From a virus, in the IMG/VR virus record IMGVR_UViG_3300017917_001342, positions 62,001 through 126,000 of that record: a stretch of 64,000 bases of DNA. One strand, given 5' to 3'. Every line of letters begins with the position of its first letter. The first letter of the stretch is position 1. This document shows, piece by piece, positions 16,202 to 24,995 of this stretch. The notes under the pieces were generated by a model that worked only from the letters and a program-made list of their open reading frames with translations, was not told the origin of the DNA and did no database searches. The position numbers and the translations under genes were made by a program.

Positions 16202-17460
16202 TGAGTATCCTTTAACCATTGTTCAAGTTTTGTAGCATTAACTGAATTTAAATCTCTAAATATCATTATCAGTTTTTGTCTGTTTGATATTAATCTATCC
16301 CAATGTTGTGATCGTAATGCTGCAATATCTGTTATGTTACATATCGTTTCTAATTGTTCGCCTATCATGTGTATTCTCTGCCATGGATCTAATTCGGTAT
16401 CGTAAGAATGATCTATTATATCGTCAAACATATCAAATCCATGCCGTCTAAGTTTGTCAACCATACCTGGTACACTTACCATTAATGGGAATTGGCATAG
16501 TAAAAATGCCTTAGATGTTTTTTCTGTGATAAAAGGTTTAGACCATAATATTACACCATCTAACACTTCGTCCTGACTGGTTTCACAAATGACATTGATT
16601 GCAGCTTTGTTAATTTTATCATCGCTTACATCATATTGACGTTTATCTGTGTAATGGACGAAGCCGTCTAATAAAAATGGAAATCTCTGTTTGTGTTTAA
16701 GATCTATATAAGGTGTATTATAAAAATCGTAATCTGGTTGTCCTGCACCACAGCTTAGATTCCCGTACAGTTCTAATTTGCGATTTAAAATTTCGTTTGC
16801 CATCATTAAACGCAATGGCCTTGGATTTTTTGCTAGCATTATAAAATGATACAGTGTTTCATATTCCTGACTGGGTATATTACGTAATCCTATGGTGTAT
16901 CCGCATTTTGTATCTATATTACTAACAGGTATGTCTGGTTCTTCTATACATGCCCAAAACAATATGTCTTTTGAGCGTATACCAGATTCTATCAATTGAT
17001 CACACAGCGGTTTAAGATGATTATAATAATCTGGTGCTTCTAAACTGTTGTCGAGTATTACACTCATACGATCATTGGGATGAGTATTGCGCACTTTATT
17101 GAATTCTTCCCATGGAAATGCACCTGCTATTTCGTAGCCGTATCTATGTCGCCAATCCCAGATAAAAAAATGTCGATTATGTAATAGAGTTTTGTCGTTT
17201 ATTGCACCGAATAAATTGTATTCCCATTGGGGTAAATGTACATATTCACCATATCCGGTTAGATATTGATTAACTGGTATTGGTAATTCAACCGCAGCTC
17301 TTCCGTGATTCAGTTCATGTATAGTACGATGTCCAGTGAATATGTCTCGACACAGGTCATCTGCAAGTTCCGCTATTGATATGTCTGTACCAGTTGGTAA
17401 TTGTGTAGCATTAAATGCCACTGCAATTATAATGTCATTGCGTTTAGCTGCCCATGCCAT
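16198..17460 (-). CDS. Glycosyltransferase-like protein (TEK/SEK motif family)
   Basis: A 420-residue protein, start at ATG 17460 (TGATG overlap). The C-terminal third has PFITEKTSKAFLLCQFPLMV followed by LRRHGFDMFDDIIDHSYD. The same module is in the proteins at 22863-24098 and 32909-34180, as SEKxW-P-PF...GF-TFD...ESYD. The (S/T)EK plus P element recalls GT10-type fucosyltransferases, but the fold call is an inference. It is downstream of the bilin genes in one run. Confidence 0.55.
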   Translation of the reverse strand: MAWAAKRNDIIIAVAFNATQLPTGTDISIAELADDLCRDIFTGHRTIHELNHGRAAVELPIPVNQYLTGYGEYVHLPQWEYNLFGAINDKTLLHNRHFFIWDWRHRYGYEIAGAFPWEEFNKVRNTHPNDRMSVILDNSLEAPDYYNHLKPLCDQLIESGIRSKDILFWACIEEPDIPVSNIDTKCGYTIGLRNIPSQEYETLYHFIMLAKNPRPLRLMMANEILNRKLELYGNLSCGAGQPDYDFYNTPYIDLKHKQRFPFLLDGFVHYTDKRQYDVSDDKINKAAINVICETSQDEVLDGVILWSKPFITEKTSKAFLLCQFPLMVSVPGMVDKLRRHGFDMFDDIIDHSYDTELDPWQRIHMIGEQLETICNITDIAALRSQHWDRLISNRQKLIMIFRDLNSVNATKLEQWLKDTQ

Positions 17461-18083
17461 CAAATATCAACCGTGGGAAACAATACTGTAGTTATAAATT
17501 CTTCAGCTAGTTCGTCGCCTAACAGATTTTTAATAGCTTTAACTGTGTGTTCATTTCTGCGTTGTTGTAGACAATAATGATTTTGTGCGGCAACGACATC
17601 CACAGCATCAGATGTTGCAAATCCTAACGTAGTAAGGTAATTGGTTAATACACGCTTTGCATCGTCTGCAATAGCGTAGAGTTCTTCTCCAGTTGGACGA
17701 CAAGCAATCCAGTGTTCGCCAAATATATCTCCCCATTCAGGTCGCTGCCTTGGACGTTCAATTGGCAATGCAGTAAATGGCTCGCTTGGTAATACTGTGG
17801 GACTTAGATCCCAAAACAAACCTGTGACTTTAGATTCGCCTGCTATCACGTCAAAACCAAATATTGGACTGGGATCTGTTATGTGCGGAAACACGCAACA
17901 GTGAACTACCATAAAACGGTCTTGATTGAAAATTTCCACATGACCTAATCTAAAATTAGGACTTGTCCAACGATGATTTTCCCAACCGTAGTCTTTGGTA
18001 TAGATCGGTGTACTGCTAGGTTGGGAAGCAATTATGCTACAAAAATCTCTTGCAACACTATCCAAATAATCTATGTATGTCAT
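17460..18083 (-). CDS. pcyX: Ferredoxin-dependent bilin reductase (PcyX-like)
   Basis: The 207-residue protein has the bilin-reductase pattern: FRLGHVEIFN, then PIFGFDVIAGESKVTGLFWD around residues 72-92. A C-terminal helix follows (AAQNHYCLQQRRNEHTVKAI) and ends near a LF-P. These enzymes reduce biliverdin to phycobilins using ferredoxin. PcyX, known from oceanic phages, makes phycoerythrobilin by a four-electron reduction. The gene overlaps the heme oxygenase gene by 26 nt, giving a heme-to-bilin pathway. The PcyX subtype is inferred from context; family membership is well supported. Confidence 0.8.
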   Translation of the reverse strand: MTYIDYLDSVARDFCSIIASQPSSTPIYTKDYGWENHRWTSPNFRLGHVEIFNQDRFMVVHCCVFPHITDPSPIFGFDVIAGESKVTGLFWDLSPTVLPSEPFTALPIERPRQRPEWGDIFGEHWIACRPTGEELYAIADDAKRVLTNYLTTLGFATSDAVDVVAAQNHYCLQQRRNEHTVKAIKNLLGDELAEEFITTVLFPTVDI

Positions 18084-18567
18084 CGTAGATTTTCATGGTC
18101 CATTCAAATGCAGCATTGGCTTCGTCGTGGCTTATATCAGTGATATTGCTGCGAACATAACCAATGCAGTCTTTAAGATTTTCAAATTTCAAATGTGCAT
18201 GCGGGCCTGGCAATGATTTACCAATCATCTGTCCACCATACATATTTCCTAGATAATGAACGTAGATGTGCGCCCAGCGATCCTTCTCAGATAACGCACT
18301 GAGATAATTAACATAATTTTTAACTTCTGGTGCAATTTCTGTGTGTTTAACTTCGAAACTATCAATGTCATGAAGTATTAAACTACAACGCAGTACTTCT
18401 ATTTTTTTGATTGTGTCGGTTCTTTCAAGCTCGGCGTATACTTCCAGCATGTTTTTTAAAAACGCTGCATAGAGTTGCTTGCTCATACCACCAGTTATCA
18501 TCAACTGGCTCAGTGCTGTTTGTTCAGCGCGAGTATGACTTTCGCGCACTGCTTCACGTAATTCCAT
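18058..18567 (-). CDS. Heme oxygenase
   Basis: A 169-residue heme oxygenase. The proximal-histidine segment is RESHTRAEQT at about residues 8-17, with a helical core and GGQMIGKSLPGPHAHLKF at about 112-129, the distal-helix region. It opens heme to biliverdin, iron and CO. GAGG precedes the start. It lies upstream of and overlapping the bilin reductase. The FdxA-type ferredoxin gene at 48333 could be an electron source, though bilin enzymes usually use 2Fe-2S ferredoxins. Confidence 0.85.
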   Translation of the reverse strand: MELREAVRESHTRAEQTALSQLMITGGMSKQLYAAFLKNMLEVYAELERTDTIKKIEVLRCSLILHDIDSFEVKHTEIAPEVKNYVNYLSALSEKDRWAHIYVHYLGNMYGGQMIGKSLPGPHAHLKFENLKDCIGYVRSNITDISHDEANAAFEWTMKIYDDIHRLFG

Positions 18568-18570
18568 AAC

Positions 18571-19146
18571 TTATCCTCGAGAAAGTTTAAGGTTTAAGCC
18601 TTCTAATACTCTCAACAGTGTACGGAATCTTTCGCGTTCTTGCACTTTATATTTTTCTGGTAAACTGTCCCAGGGTTGCAGCATAGGATGCTTGCGATTT
18701 CTAGCATCTAATCTATGTCCAAAACTCCAGCCTTCGTTTATCTTGTCTTGTTGCCAACGATTATGATAGGTTTTAGCTGCAACTTCTACAATGCCATCGG
18801 TTATGCGATGCTGTACAGTTTCAATCTTATGGTCTACGCTGTCGCGCTGACTCCAATTGATTACAAAATCACCTTCTGGATATGCTGCTGCCCAGGCTTC
18901 GGCGATTGCATCAGCTTCGCTTTCTTCTAGATCACGACTGAGTGGTATAACATAGTGACAACCGCTAGTGCCTTTTACACAGTAGAACTTTACGTTGCGT
19001 AATTCTCTGCCTTGCAGTATGTCTATTTCGCTCATGACACCATTAGGGCCGTGGTCTTGAACAGTTCTAGCCCACAGGCCCGGAATGCCTTTTGGTAAAG
19101 GTTTTTTGGTTTTGAGTTCTATATGGTGTTGTGATCGATGTTGCAT
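18571..19146 (-). CDS. RyR-domain protein
   Basis: A 191-residue protein. The C-terminal third, INEGWSFGHRLDARNRKHP then PWDSLPEKYKVQERERFRTL, matches the RyR domain pattern (GW-x-G, HP, Lxxxxxxx-R). The N-terminal half has a separate alpha-beta region with YVIPLSRDLEESEADAIAEA. RyR domains occur in phage and bacterial proteins with nucleotide- or signal-related roles, but a function is not known here. It heads the run into the heme oxygenase genes. A late box ends 4 nt before the ATG. Confidence 0.75.
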   Translation of the reverse strand: MQHRSQHHIELKTKKPLPKGIPGLWARTVQDHGPNGVMSEIDILQGRELRNVKFYCVKGTSGCHYVIPLSRDLEESEADAIAEAWAAAYPEGDFVINWSQRDSVDHKIETVQHRITDGIVEVAAKTYHNRWQQDKINEGWSFGHRLDARNRKHPMLQPWDSLPEKYKVQERERFRTLLRVLEGLNLKLSRG

Positions 19147-19150
19147 GAAA

Positions 19151-19156
19151 TATTTA
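19151..19156 (-). promoter_or_regulatory. Late promoter box TAAATA
   Basis: Minus-strand GATAAATATTTC then ATG at 19146; the gap is 4 nt, with no ribosome binding site. It would drive the RyR, heme oxygenase and bilin reductase genes. Confidence 0.6.
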
Positions 19157-19167
19157 TCAATGCAACC

Positions 19168-19746
19168 TCACCATTCCCAGATCCATTGATAGCCGCGATG
19201 TATTTGACGTTTACCCACCATGTTCATCCACTGTGCAACATATGTACCTTTGCCTACATGTTGACCGTTGTCCATTACAAGATTGTCATCGACTGCAATC
19301 AGTGTGCCAGGTGCCAACACACCCTTGACAGCTAGCAGTTCGTAGATGTGATGCTGTGCGCTGGGATGCCAGTTGTTAAGGTCTAGGTCAAAACTGTCTA
19401 GATACAGCACATCAATTTTTCTACCAAGCTTGTCAAAATTAATTTCTGCTTGTTGTAACCAGCGAACACTGTCGCTACAGAATATCTGATGTCGTGGTCC
19501 TGTTAGTGTTTTTGCAAATCTACAGTTGTCTGGATTTATGTCTACACTGTACAGTGTGCCTTCGTGCATCTCAGCCATTTTGTTAAACACCTGTGTACTT
19601 TGTCCGTCGCCGAACCAGTTGTCAGGCTGTCTAGTACATCCAGTTTCTACAATCAACGGCATTTGACTGTTTTTGACTTTTTCGTATAGTATTTCAAATC
19701 CGCTGCGCCGTTTGTCTAATTTGGCGAACATTTCGTCTAATGTCAT
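19168..19746 (-). CDS. Class I SAM-dependent methyltransferase-like protein
   Basis: The start MTLDEMFAKL at 19746 has AGGAG 7 nt upstream. The Rossmann pattern is LIVETGCTRQ (motif I), LYSVDINPDNCRFAKTL (motif II acidic end), IDVLYLDSFDLD (motif IV) and GTLIAVDDNL. It resembles TylF/Methyltransf_24 type enzymes. The substrate is unknown. It has its own early-type promoter at 19761-19789 and so may be expressed earlier than the genes it precedes. Confidence 0.7.
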   Translation of the reverse strand: MTLDEMFAKLDKRRSGFEILYEKVKNSQMPLIVETGCTRQPDNWFGDGQSTQVFNKMAEMHEGTLYSVDINPDNCRFAKTLTGPRHQIFCSDSVRWLQQAEINFDKLGRKIDVLYLDSFDLDLNNWHPSAQHHIYELLAVKGVLAPGTLIAVDDNLVMDNGQHVGKGTYVAQWMNMVGKRQIHRGYQWIWEW

Positions 19747-19760
19747 GTGTTTACTCCTAG

Positions 19761-19789
19761 ATAACACAATATTACCGCAGTTGTGTCAA
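19761..19789 (-). promoter_or_regulatory. Early-type promoter
   Basis: Minus-strand TTGACA (19789-19784), 17-nt spacer, TGTTAT (19766-19761). It lies back to back with the late box of the lysis cassette on the plus strand. Confidence 0.5.
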
Positions 19790-19797
19790 AATGCAAT

Positions 19798-19803
19798 TAA
19801 ATA
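19798..19803 (+). promoter_or_regulatory. Late promoter box TAAATA (lysis cassette)
   Basis: ATTAAATACTGT directly precedes ATG at 19808 (4-nt gap). An almost identical AAATACTGTATG occurs at 45145. Confidence 0.65.
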
Positions 19804-19807
19804 CTGT

Positions 19808-19921
19808 ATGGAAGATAATGTCGTTATCGAAGAATCAACTGTCGCAGTCGATGACAGAGAATTAGAACAGCAAAAAGAACAGCAAACTATTTTGTTATTG
19901 CTGTTGGATGTAATAGAGTGA
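19808..19921 (+). CDS. Small leaderless acidic peptide, 37 aa
   Basis: The start MEDNVVIEES directly follows the late box. The product is acidic with a glutamine-rich middle and a leucine run near the end (QQTILLLLLDVIE). It opens the lysis cassette, 7 nt before the next start. A regulator or small membrane peptide is possible, but the gene may also be only a translated leader. Confidence 0.5.
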   Translation: MEDNVVIEESTVAVDDRELEQQKEQQTILLLLLDVIE

Positions 19922-19928
19922 GTGTGCA

Positions 19929-20378
19929 ATGGGACTTAAAGTAGCAGGAATAGTGAGTATAATACTGTTGGTAGTCGGTGGACTATTTTATTGGTACTTT
20001 GACCATAGCCAAAAAACGATTAGACAGCTCGAAGCCAACGTTGCCAAACTTGAATTGTCTATTAGCGAGCAAAAAGACACAATCAATGCATTGGAAAAAC
20101 ATGCAGAAGATCAAGCTCAACAGGTTGTAGAGTTACAGACTAATCTCAATGCTGCAAATGAGTACAGATCAACTCTAGAAAAGCTGTTAAGGGAACATGA
20201 CCTTACTGCACTTGCTAGATCTAAGCCTGGACTTATTGAAAACCGCATGAACACTGCTACTGCAAAACTCTGGGATGATTTAGAAGCTCTCACTGGCAGT
20301 AAGACAACTGACAATACCACAGAAAACAAATCAACATTTAAAAGTTTGGATGAAGTAAATGCGCAGCCTCTACAGTGA
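19929..20378 (+). CDS. Inner-membrane spanin (i-spanin, Rz-like)
   Basis: A 149-residue protein with one N-terminal transmembrane segment (about 5-25, VAGIVSIILLVVGGLFYWYF). A long coiled coil follows (about 30-100, heptads such as IRQLEANVAKLELSISEQK). The downstream gene overlaps its end and encodes a lipoprotein, the classic overlapping Rz/Rz1 layout. Together they would fuse inner and outer membranes in the last step of lysis. Confidence 0.8.
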   Translation: MGLKVAGIVSIILLVVGGLFYWYFDHSQKTIRQLEANVAKLELSISEQKDTINALEKHAEDQAQQVVELQTNLNAANEYRSTLEKLLREHDLTALARSKPGLIENRMNTATAKLWDDLEALTGSKTTDNTTENKSTFKSLDEVNAQPLQ

Positions 20379-20727
20379 TATGTTCCCTCTTTACGCAGTA
20401 TTAGTTACATTTATGTTGGCTAGCTGTGCAAGTACTACACCAGTTCAAATAGAAACTAAACCGGTCCAGTTAACTGTAATACAACCACCGCCACCTGCAC
20501 CATTGTCGCTCAGTGACGTAAAAGTATCGGTTGTAACTGCTGAAAATATAGACGAGTTCATTTTAGCAGCTAGCAAAGAACAAGGTACAGATAATCCTGT
20601 ATTTGTTGTAGTCAGTATACAGGGCTATGAAAATCTCAGTTTAAACATTGCTGAATTGAAACGCTACATACTGCAACAGCAGGAAATCATTGCGTATTAT
20701 CGCAAAGCTACTACAAAAACCAACTAA
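20359..20727 (+). CDS. Outer-membrane spanin lipoprotein (o-spanin, Rz1-like)
   Basis: The N-terminus MRSLYSDMFPLYAVLVTFMLASC is a lipoprotein signal with lipobox LASC at about residues 20-23. A proline-rich linker follows (IQPPPPAPLSL). The gene overlaps the i-spanin gene by 20 nt in another frame. The 122-residue length is longer than lambda Rz1, like embedded or overlapped spanins of larger phages. Confidence 0.75.
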   Translation: MRSLYSDMFPLYAVLVTFMLASCASTTPVQIETKPVQLTVIQPPPPAPLSLSDVKVSVVTAENIDEFILAASKEQGTDNPVFVVVSIQGYENLSLNIAELKRYILQQQEIIAYYRKATTKTN

Positions 20728-20761
20728 CAATAAATATCATACATATTAACTGTGTGATATT

Positions 20762-21316
20762 ATGGCTCAATCAGATTCTGACTCAACTGGCGACACTGAC
20801 TTTTATCAAGGATCTGACCAAACTGGTACTGATACAACTGCACCTGCTACTGCAACACCAAGACCGCTGGTTACTACTAATCTAGATTCTATACCAAATA
20901 CCAGCAAAAGTATTGTTGCTAGAAAAATGGCGTTGGAAGAAGCTAAATTCAGATTAGAAGAGTCTAGGGCTAATCATGACATGTTTATGGAACTGCGTCG
21001 AGAAGATTTTCGCGAACGTCAAGTATTAATAGAACAAGAAATCAACAATAGCAAATCTTCCGAACATTGGATGAAAGCCTATTGGCGTCCTGCAATGGGA
21101 TGGCTATACATGGCAATCTGCGCATTTGATTTTATAATAGGCCCTGTACTATCTTTGACTATGCCAGCAGTTCTTGCAGCTATCGGTGTAGATAGTGTTA
21201 CCTACACTCCTTGGGAAAGCCTTACATTAAGCAACGGCGGACTTATACATCTTGCATTTGGTGCAATATTAGGTGTTGCAGCATGGACAAGAGGTCAGGA
21301 AAAAATAAACAAATAA
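20762..21316 (+). CDS. Holin, 3-TM (GTA-holin-like)
   Basis: A 184-residue protein. The N-terminal 40 residues are T/D-rich. A charged helix follows (RKMALEEAKFRLEESRANHD), then the motif YWRPAMGWLYMAICAFDF at about 103-120 and two or three hydrophobic segments, ending AWTRGQEKI. This matches the 3-TM holin family (WRP motif and R-x-x-EK end). It would permeabilise the inner membrane to release endolysin. Position after the two spanins supports this. Confidence 0.75.
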   Translation: MAQSDSDSTGDTDFYQGSDQTGTDTTAPATATPRPLVTTNLDSIPNTSKSIVARKMALEEAKFRLEESRANHDMFMELRREDFRERQVLIEQEINNSKSSEHWMKAYWRPAMGWLYMAICAFDFIIGPVLSLTMPAVLAAIGVDSVTYTPWESLTLSNGGLIHLAFGAILGVAAWTRGQEKINK

Positions 21317-21317
21317 C

Positions 21318-22811
21318 TCAAGCGTTGGTAAAAACTTTTATGCCGTATTCTTTTTCAAACGCCGCAGCATCGGCTTCGTCATTTACTATAGGTTGGCCTT
21401 TGATATTGAGACTGGTGTTTACCAGCATCGGGCAACCAGTTTCGCTATACCAACGCCGTAACAATTGATATAATCCCACATGCTGTTTGACATTTACCGT
21501 TTGTACTCTGCTTGTTCCGTCTACATGCACTATACCTGGAAAACGTTCTGGGTATTTACATTTAAGAGTGTATTGCATATAGCTAAGATCTTGTCCGTTG
21601 GTTTCAAAGTATTGATCAACATACTCTTCAAGAATCACCGGAGCAAAAGGTCTGAATGACTCGCGCTTTTTGACCACGTTGAGACGATCTTGAATATCTA
21701 CTATTCGCGGATCAGCTAACAGACTTCTATTACCCAATGCACGTGGTCCAAATTCTGCTCGACCGTTTGCTACACCTACAATGCCAGTTTGGTGTAGTTG
21801 ATGTATCACAGCACCAACTGGATACAGACCTTTGATATTGTGTCCTAGATAAGGGCCTTCCCATTTAACTGGTGTTTTTAAATAGGCCAATGCTGCACCT
21901 AGACTGTTTCCTGCATCACCAGGGTTTGGCATTATCCATATTTTATCCCATATGCCTTGTTGTGCAATAGCAGTGTTGGTTACGCAATTCAATGCACACC
22001 CTCCGCTTAATACAAGATTACTAGACTTTGCTGTAGCTTTTAGCCATTTACTGAGTTCCAGCATAATATCAGTAAACACTTCTTGTGCTGCTGCTGCAAG
22101 GTTTTCTACATCTGTTATTTCTGGATGCCAATTGATTATACCACGATGCATGTTAACTCGGCAACGGTAAAACGGCCATGTTGGTAAAACTTCTATCAAC
22201 TCATCTAAGATGAGATGTTTGTATTTCCATGAATAGCCGCATGCAGATAAACCCATCATAATGTATTCTTCTTCATTGGGTTTAAATCCGCAACGCTGTG
22301 TCATTGCAGTATAAAACAATCCTAGACTGTTTGGATATCTAGCACTAGCTATTTTTTTAAGGCTGTTACCCTGTCCTTTCCATGCAGTAGTAGTATCCCA
22401 TTCTCCGATTGCATCTATTACCAATATTGCAGCAGAATCGAATCCGCTTGTGTAATAACCACCTGCTGCATGACTGTGATGATGACTAACTGTGTGTACT
22501 GGTACATTGATAAAACCAATGTTGTTTAATAGTTTCTTAGGATTTGGCTCAAATACATCTCGCCACTGTCCTGCCCAGAGTTCTCTAGTGCGTTTTAAAA
22601 ACGGTTTTTCATGCCACACAATAACATTAGGATAACCAGCCGACCTGATTGATAATGCATCAATTAGCATTTGACGATTTATAGTATCGTCATTTTTAAT
22701 TTTACTGTAGCGTTCACTGTGACTGGCCCATTGTATTTTACCATTTTTAACAACGCTTACAGCAGCATCGTGACCGCCAGCGGAAAACCCCCAAACATTG
22801 ATATTTTGCAT
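21318..22811 (-). CDS. Carbamoyltransferase (NodU/TobZ type)
   Basis: A 497-residue protein with the two-domain carbamoyltransferase pattern. It has an ASKHA-like N-terminus (GFSAGGHDAAVSVV), metal-binding HHHSHAAGGYY and LVIDAIGEWDTT. Then come LSGGCALNC, a phosphate loop, and the YrdC-like C-terminal part with GRAEFGPRALGNRSLLADPR. Such enzymes carbamoylate sugars or antibiotics from carbamoyl phosphate. Beside sugar genes, glycan carbamoylation is likely. It is separate from the radical SAM run but in the same island. Confidence 0.88.
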   Translation of the reverse strand: MQNINVWGFSAGGHDAAVSVVKNGKIQWASHSERYSKIKNDDTINRQMLIDALSIRSAGYPNVIVWHEKPFLKRTRELWAGQWRDVFEPNPKKLLNNIGFINVPVHTVSHHHSHAAGGYYTSGFDSAAILVIDAIGEWDTTTAWKGQGNSLKKIASARYPNSLGLFYTAMTQRCGFKPNEEEYIMMGLSACGYSWKYKHLILDELIEVLPTWPFYRCRVNMHRGIINWHPEITDVENLAAAAQEVFTDIMLELSKWLKATAKSSNLVLSGGCALNCVTNTAIAQQGIWDKIWIMPNPGDAGNSLGAALAYLKTPVKWEGPYLGHNIKGLYPVGAVIHQLHQTGIVGVANGRAEFGPRALGNRSLLADPRIVDIQDRLNVVKKRESFRPFAPVILEEYVDQYFETNGQDLSYMQYTLKCKYPERFPGIVHVDGTSRVQTVNVKQHVGLYQLLRRWYSETGCPMLVNTSLNIKGQPIVNDEADAAAFEKEYGIKVFTNA

Positions 22812-22862
22812 GCAATGTATCTCCAGTTACACTAGCTATATATTACAGTAATAGCAGCAGTT

Positions 22863-24098
22863 ATGACAATTTATATTCTTTATCACAACACTAGAAATAA
22901 CAGTGTACCGCAGTGGAATTACATACCAACTCCGGACCTAGCTAGAAGCTGTGATGATGTAGATGATCAATTTGATTTAACGTTAGTTGAATCTATGCCA
23001 AACACTGACATAGCCTATGCAAAAATAGAAGCTGTGCCGCAAGGTAGCAAATGGCTATATGCCATTAACAATCTCTACAGTAACGATGTCTATACACAAA
23101 ACGGGTTGGATGTGTTAGATCATTTTTGCTCGGATGAGAGACTTATGTCGGATTTACTATCGGGCCATGGTCGAATACTATTTGATGACAGACGAGAAGG
23201 GTACTTGTATGACAATTATATTGGTGGACAAATCAGTCAGTTCTTCTCTAATAGAAACATACCGTTGGATAAAGTTGTATTTGCTACGGGTACAGCCAAT
23301 GCCGAACAGATTTTCAATTATAGAAACTATGAGATTAAGCCATTTTATGTAAGACAGTTTGAGTTAGAAGCCAGTAAACTCTGCGACACTGTACCTTATC
23401 AGTCAAATAGATTACCTGTTAAACGTTTTTTATGTTTCAATCGCAGATATGCTTATCGACTACATAGATTACAATTTTTATCATTGATATATCAACACAA
23501 CCTATTACCACTGTTTTATTACAGTATGCTGGATGGTGTTGATCATGTAAGTGTAGTAGATGCTGCAAAAAGTCTAATAGGCAATGAACCACAGCATTTT
23601 AAAACCTATGAAACTATGTTAAAGTTACATGATAAAATGCCAATGTCGATAGATACAGATGACCTGCAAACAAATTTAGCAACTACACACTATTTGCCAA
23701 CTGTACAGGATTTTTACAATCAATCTGCAATCAGTGTAGTAGTAGAAACACTGTTTTATGACAGTGAAATATTTTTAAGTGAAAAAATTTGGCATCCTAT
23801 TAGAATGTCGCAGCCCTTTATTTTAGTTGGTGGTGCAGGATCTCTACAGCATCTGCGTGATTTAGGATACAAGACCTTTGATCATTGGTGGGACGAAAGC
23901 TACGATAACATCGCTGATCCATACGATAGAATGATGTCAATCGTGTCGATTATTAAACAGATATCAAATTGGTCTGAATTCCAACTGTCTTTATTTTTAA
24001 TAGAATCGGCAGAAATATGTAAACACAATTTCAATCATTTAATGTCTGCAAAACATAGAATATCGTATGATTCACAAATAACACAGTTATTTTTATAA
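22863..24098 (+). CDS. Glycosyltransferase-like protein (SEK motif family)
   Basis: A 411-residue protein. The C-terminal module IFLSEKIWHPIRMSQPFILV, then LRDLGYKTFDHWWDESYD, is shared with proteins at 16198 and 32909. The N-terminal 200 residues are variable between the three, as in transferases with different acceptors. A divergent promoter region of about 50 nt separates it from the carbamoyltransferase. The exact enzyme class is not proven by sequence alone. Confidence 0.6.
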   Translation: MTIYILYHNTRNNSVPQWNYIPTPDLARSCDDVDDQFDLTLVESMPNTDIAYAKIEAVPQGSKWLYAINNLYSNDVYTQNGLDVLDHFCSDERLMSDLLSGHGRILFDDRREGYLYDNYIGGQISQFFSNRNIPLDKVVFATGTANAEQIFNYRNYEIKPFYVRQFELEASKLCDTVPYQSNRLPVKRFLCFNRRYAYRLHRLQFLSLIYQHNLLPLFYYSMLDGVDHVSVVDAAKSLIGNEPQHFKTYETMLKLHDKMPMSIDTDDLQTNLATTHYLPTVQDFYNQSAISVVVETLFYDSEIFLSEKIWHPIRMSQPFILVGGAGSLQHLRDLGYKTFDHWWDESYDNIADPYDRMMSIVSIIKQISNWSEFQLSLFLIESAEICKHNFNHLMSAKHRISYDSQITQLFL

Positions 24099-24995
24099 AT
24101 TGAAATTTGTCTTTATATATGGAATTAGATATTCACTTGCAAAATGTTCGTGTGAATATCTAGATGGATGGCCTAACAATGCTCTACCATAGACATTGTT
24201 TTCTTTTGCGTGCAATAGAGAATGATTCATAGTATATGCAAATGTGTTGGCATTAAAAAAGTCTTGCAAATCTTTTACTATACTTGGATAGTATATGTTG
24301 TCTCCAATTTTTTGTATAGCTCGTTCTATAGTGTCGTCTAAAACCCAATCATCTAACAGTTTACGGTTCAGTTCAGGATTTTCTCTGTATATGTTTACAG
24401 GGTCAATGATAATATGAGGCACATCCTTAAGGATCTGTTTTATTGCAATGATGTGATTTTTTACATGCAGGTATTTGGTCAGCACATCATCACCATACAT
24501 ATCAGACAACTCTATATACTGTTTGTGCAATTTACTTTTGTTATGTGGTGCATAATTGTTATGCGTTCTAATCTTGTCGTGCCCTGTTTGTTCATTTAAT
24601 TTTGTAGTCCTATATGGAAAAGTAAGACCTACTATAACCAATGTGTCTGACGATATGTCATTTTTATGTAATATAAGTTCTGACATTATTGCATCGTTAC
24701 TGTATCCAGCCCACGCATAATTTTTGTAACTACTAAATTTAAAATGCCTTGAAATAATACCAGATATGCAGTAGCTATGGCAACGTTCTTCATAGTCTGC
24801 TGTTTGCATCTCAATGTCCCATAGTGCGTCAAAATGTGAACCTTTTAAAAGTTCAACTGGCACTGCACCAGAAATTTTATCTCTAGGTAAATCTTTAACT
24901 ATATGTTCTATTCTATGTTTTAAATCAGCATCGTCTTGTGGTAATTCAGTGCCGTACATATAACTGTCGCCAAATGTCAATAGCTTAGTAATCAT
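24093..24995 (-). CDS. SGNH/GDSL-type hydrolase
   Basis: A 300-residue protein. The catalytic-serine block is LTFGDSYMYGTE at residues 6-17. A glycine/asparagine block is NYAWAGYSNDAIMSE, and the C-terminal His block is HPSRYSHEHFA. These match SGNH esterases, which remove or add acyl groups on sugars. It ends convergently with the preceding gene (6-nt overlap) and starts inside the radical SAM gene, so it is part of that run. Confidence 0.7.
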   Translation of the reverse strand: MITKLLTFGDSYMYGTELPQDDADLKHRIEHIVKDLPRDKISGAVPVELLKGSHFDALWDIEMQTADYEERCHSYCISGIISRHFKFSSYKNYAWAGYSNDAIMSELILHKNDISSDTLVIVGLTFPYRTTKLNEQTGHDKIRTHNNYAPHNKSKLHKQYIELSDMYGDDVLTKYLHVKNHIIAIKQILKDVPHIIIDPVNIYRENPELNRKLLDDWVLDDTIERAIQKIGDNIYYPSIVKDLQDFFNANTFAYTMNHSLLHAKENNVYGRALLGHPSRYSHEHFASEYLIPYIKTNFNL

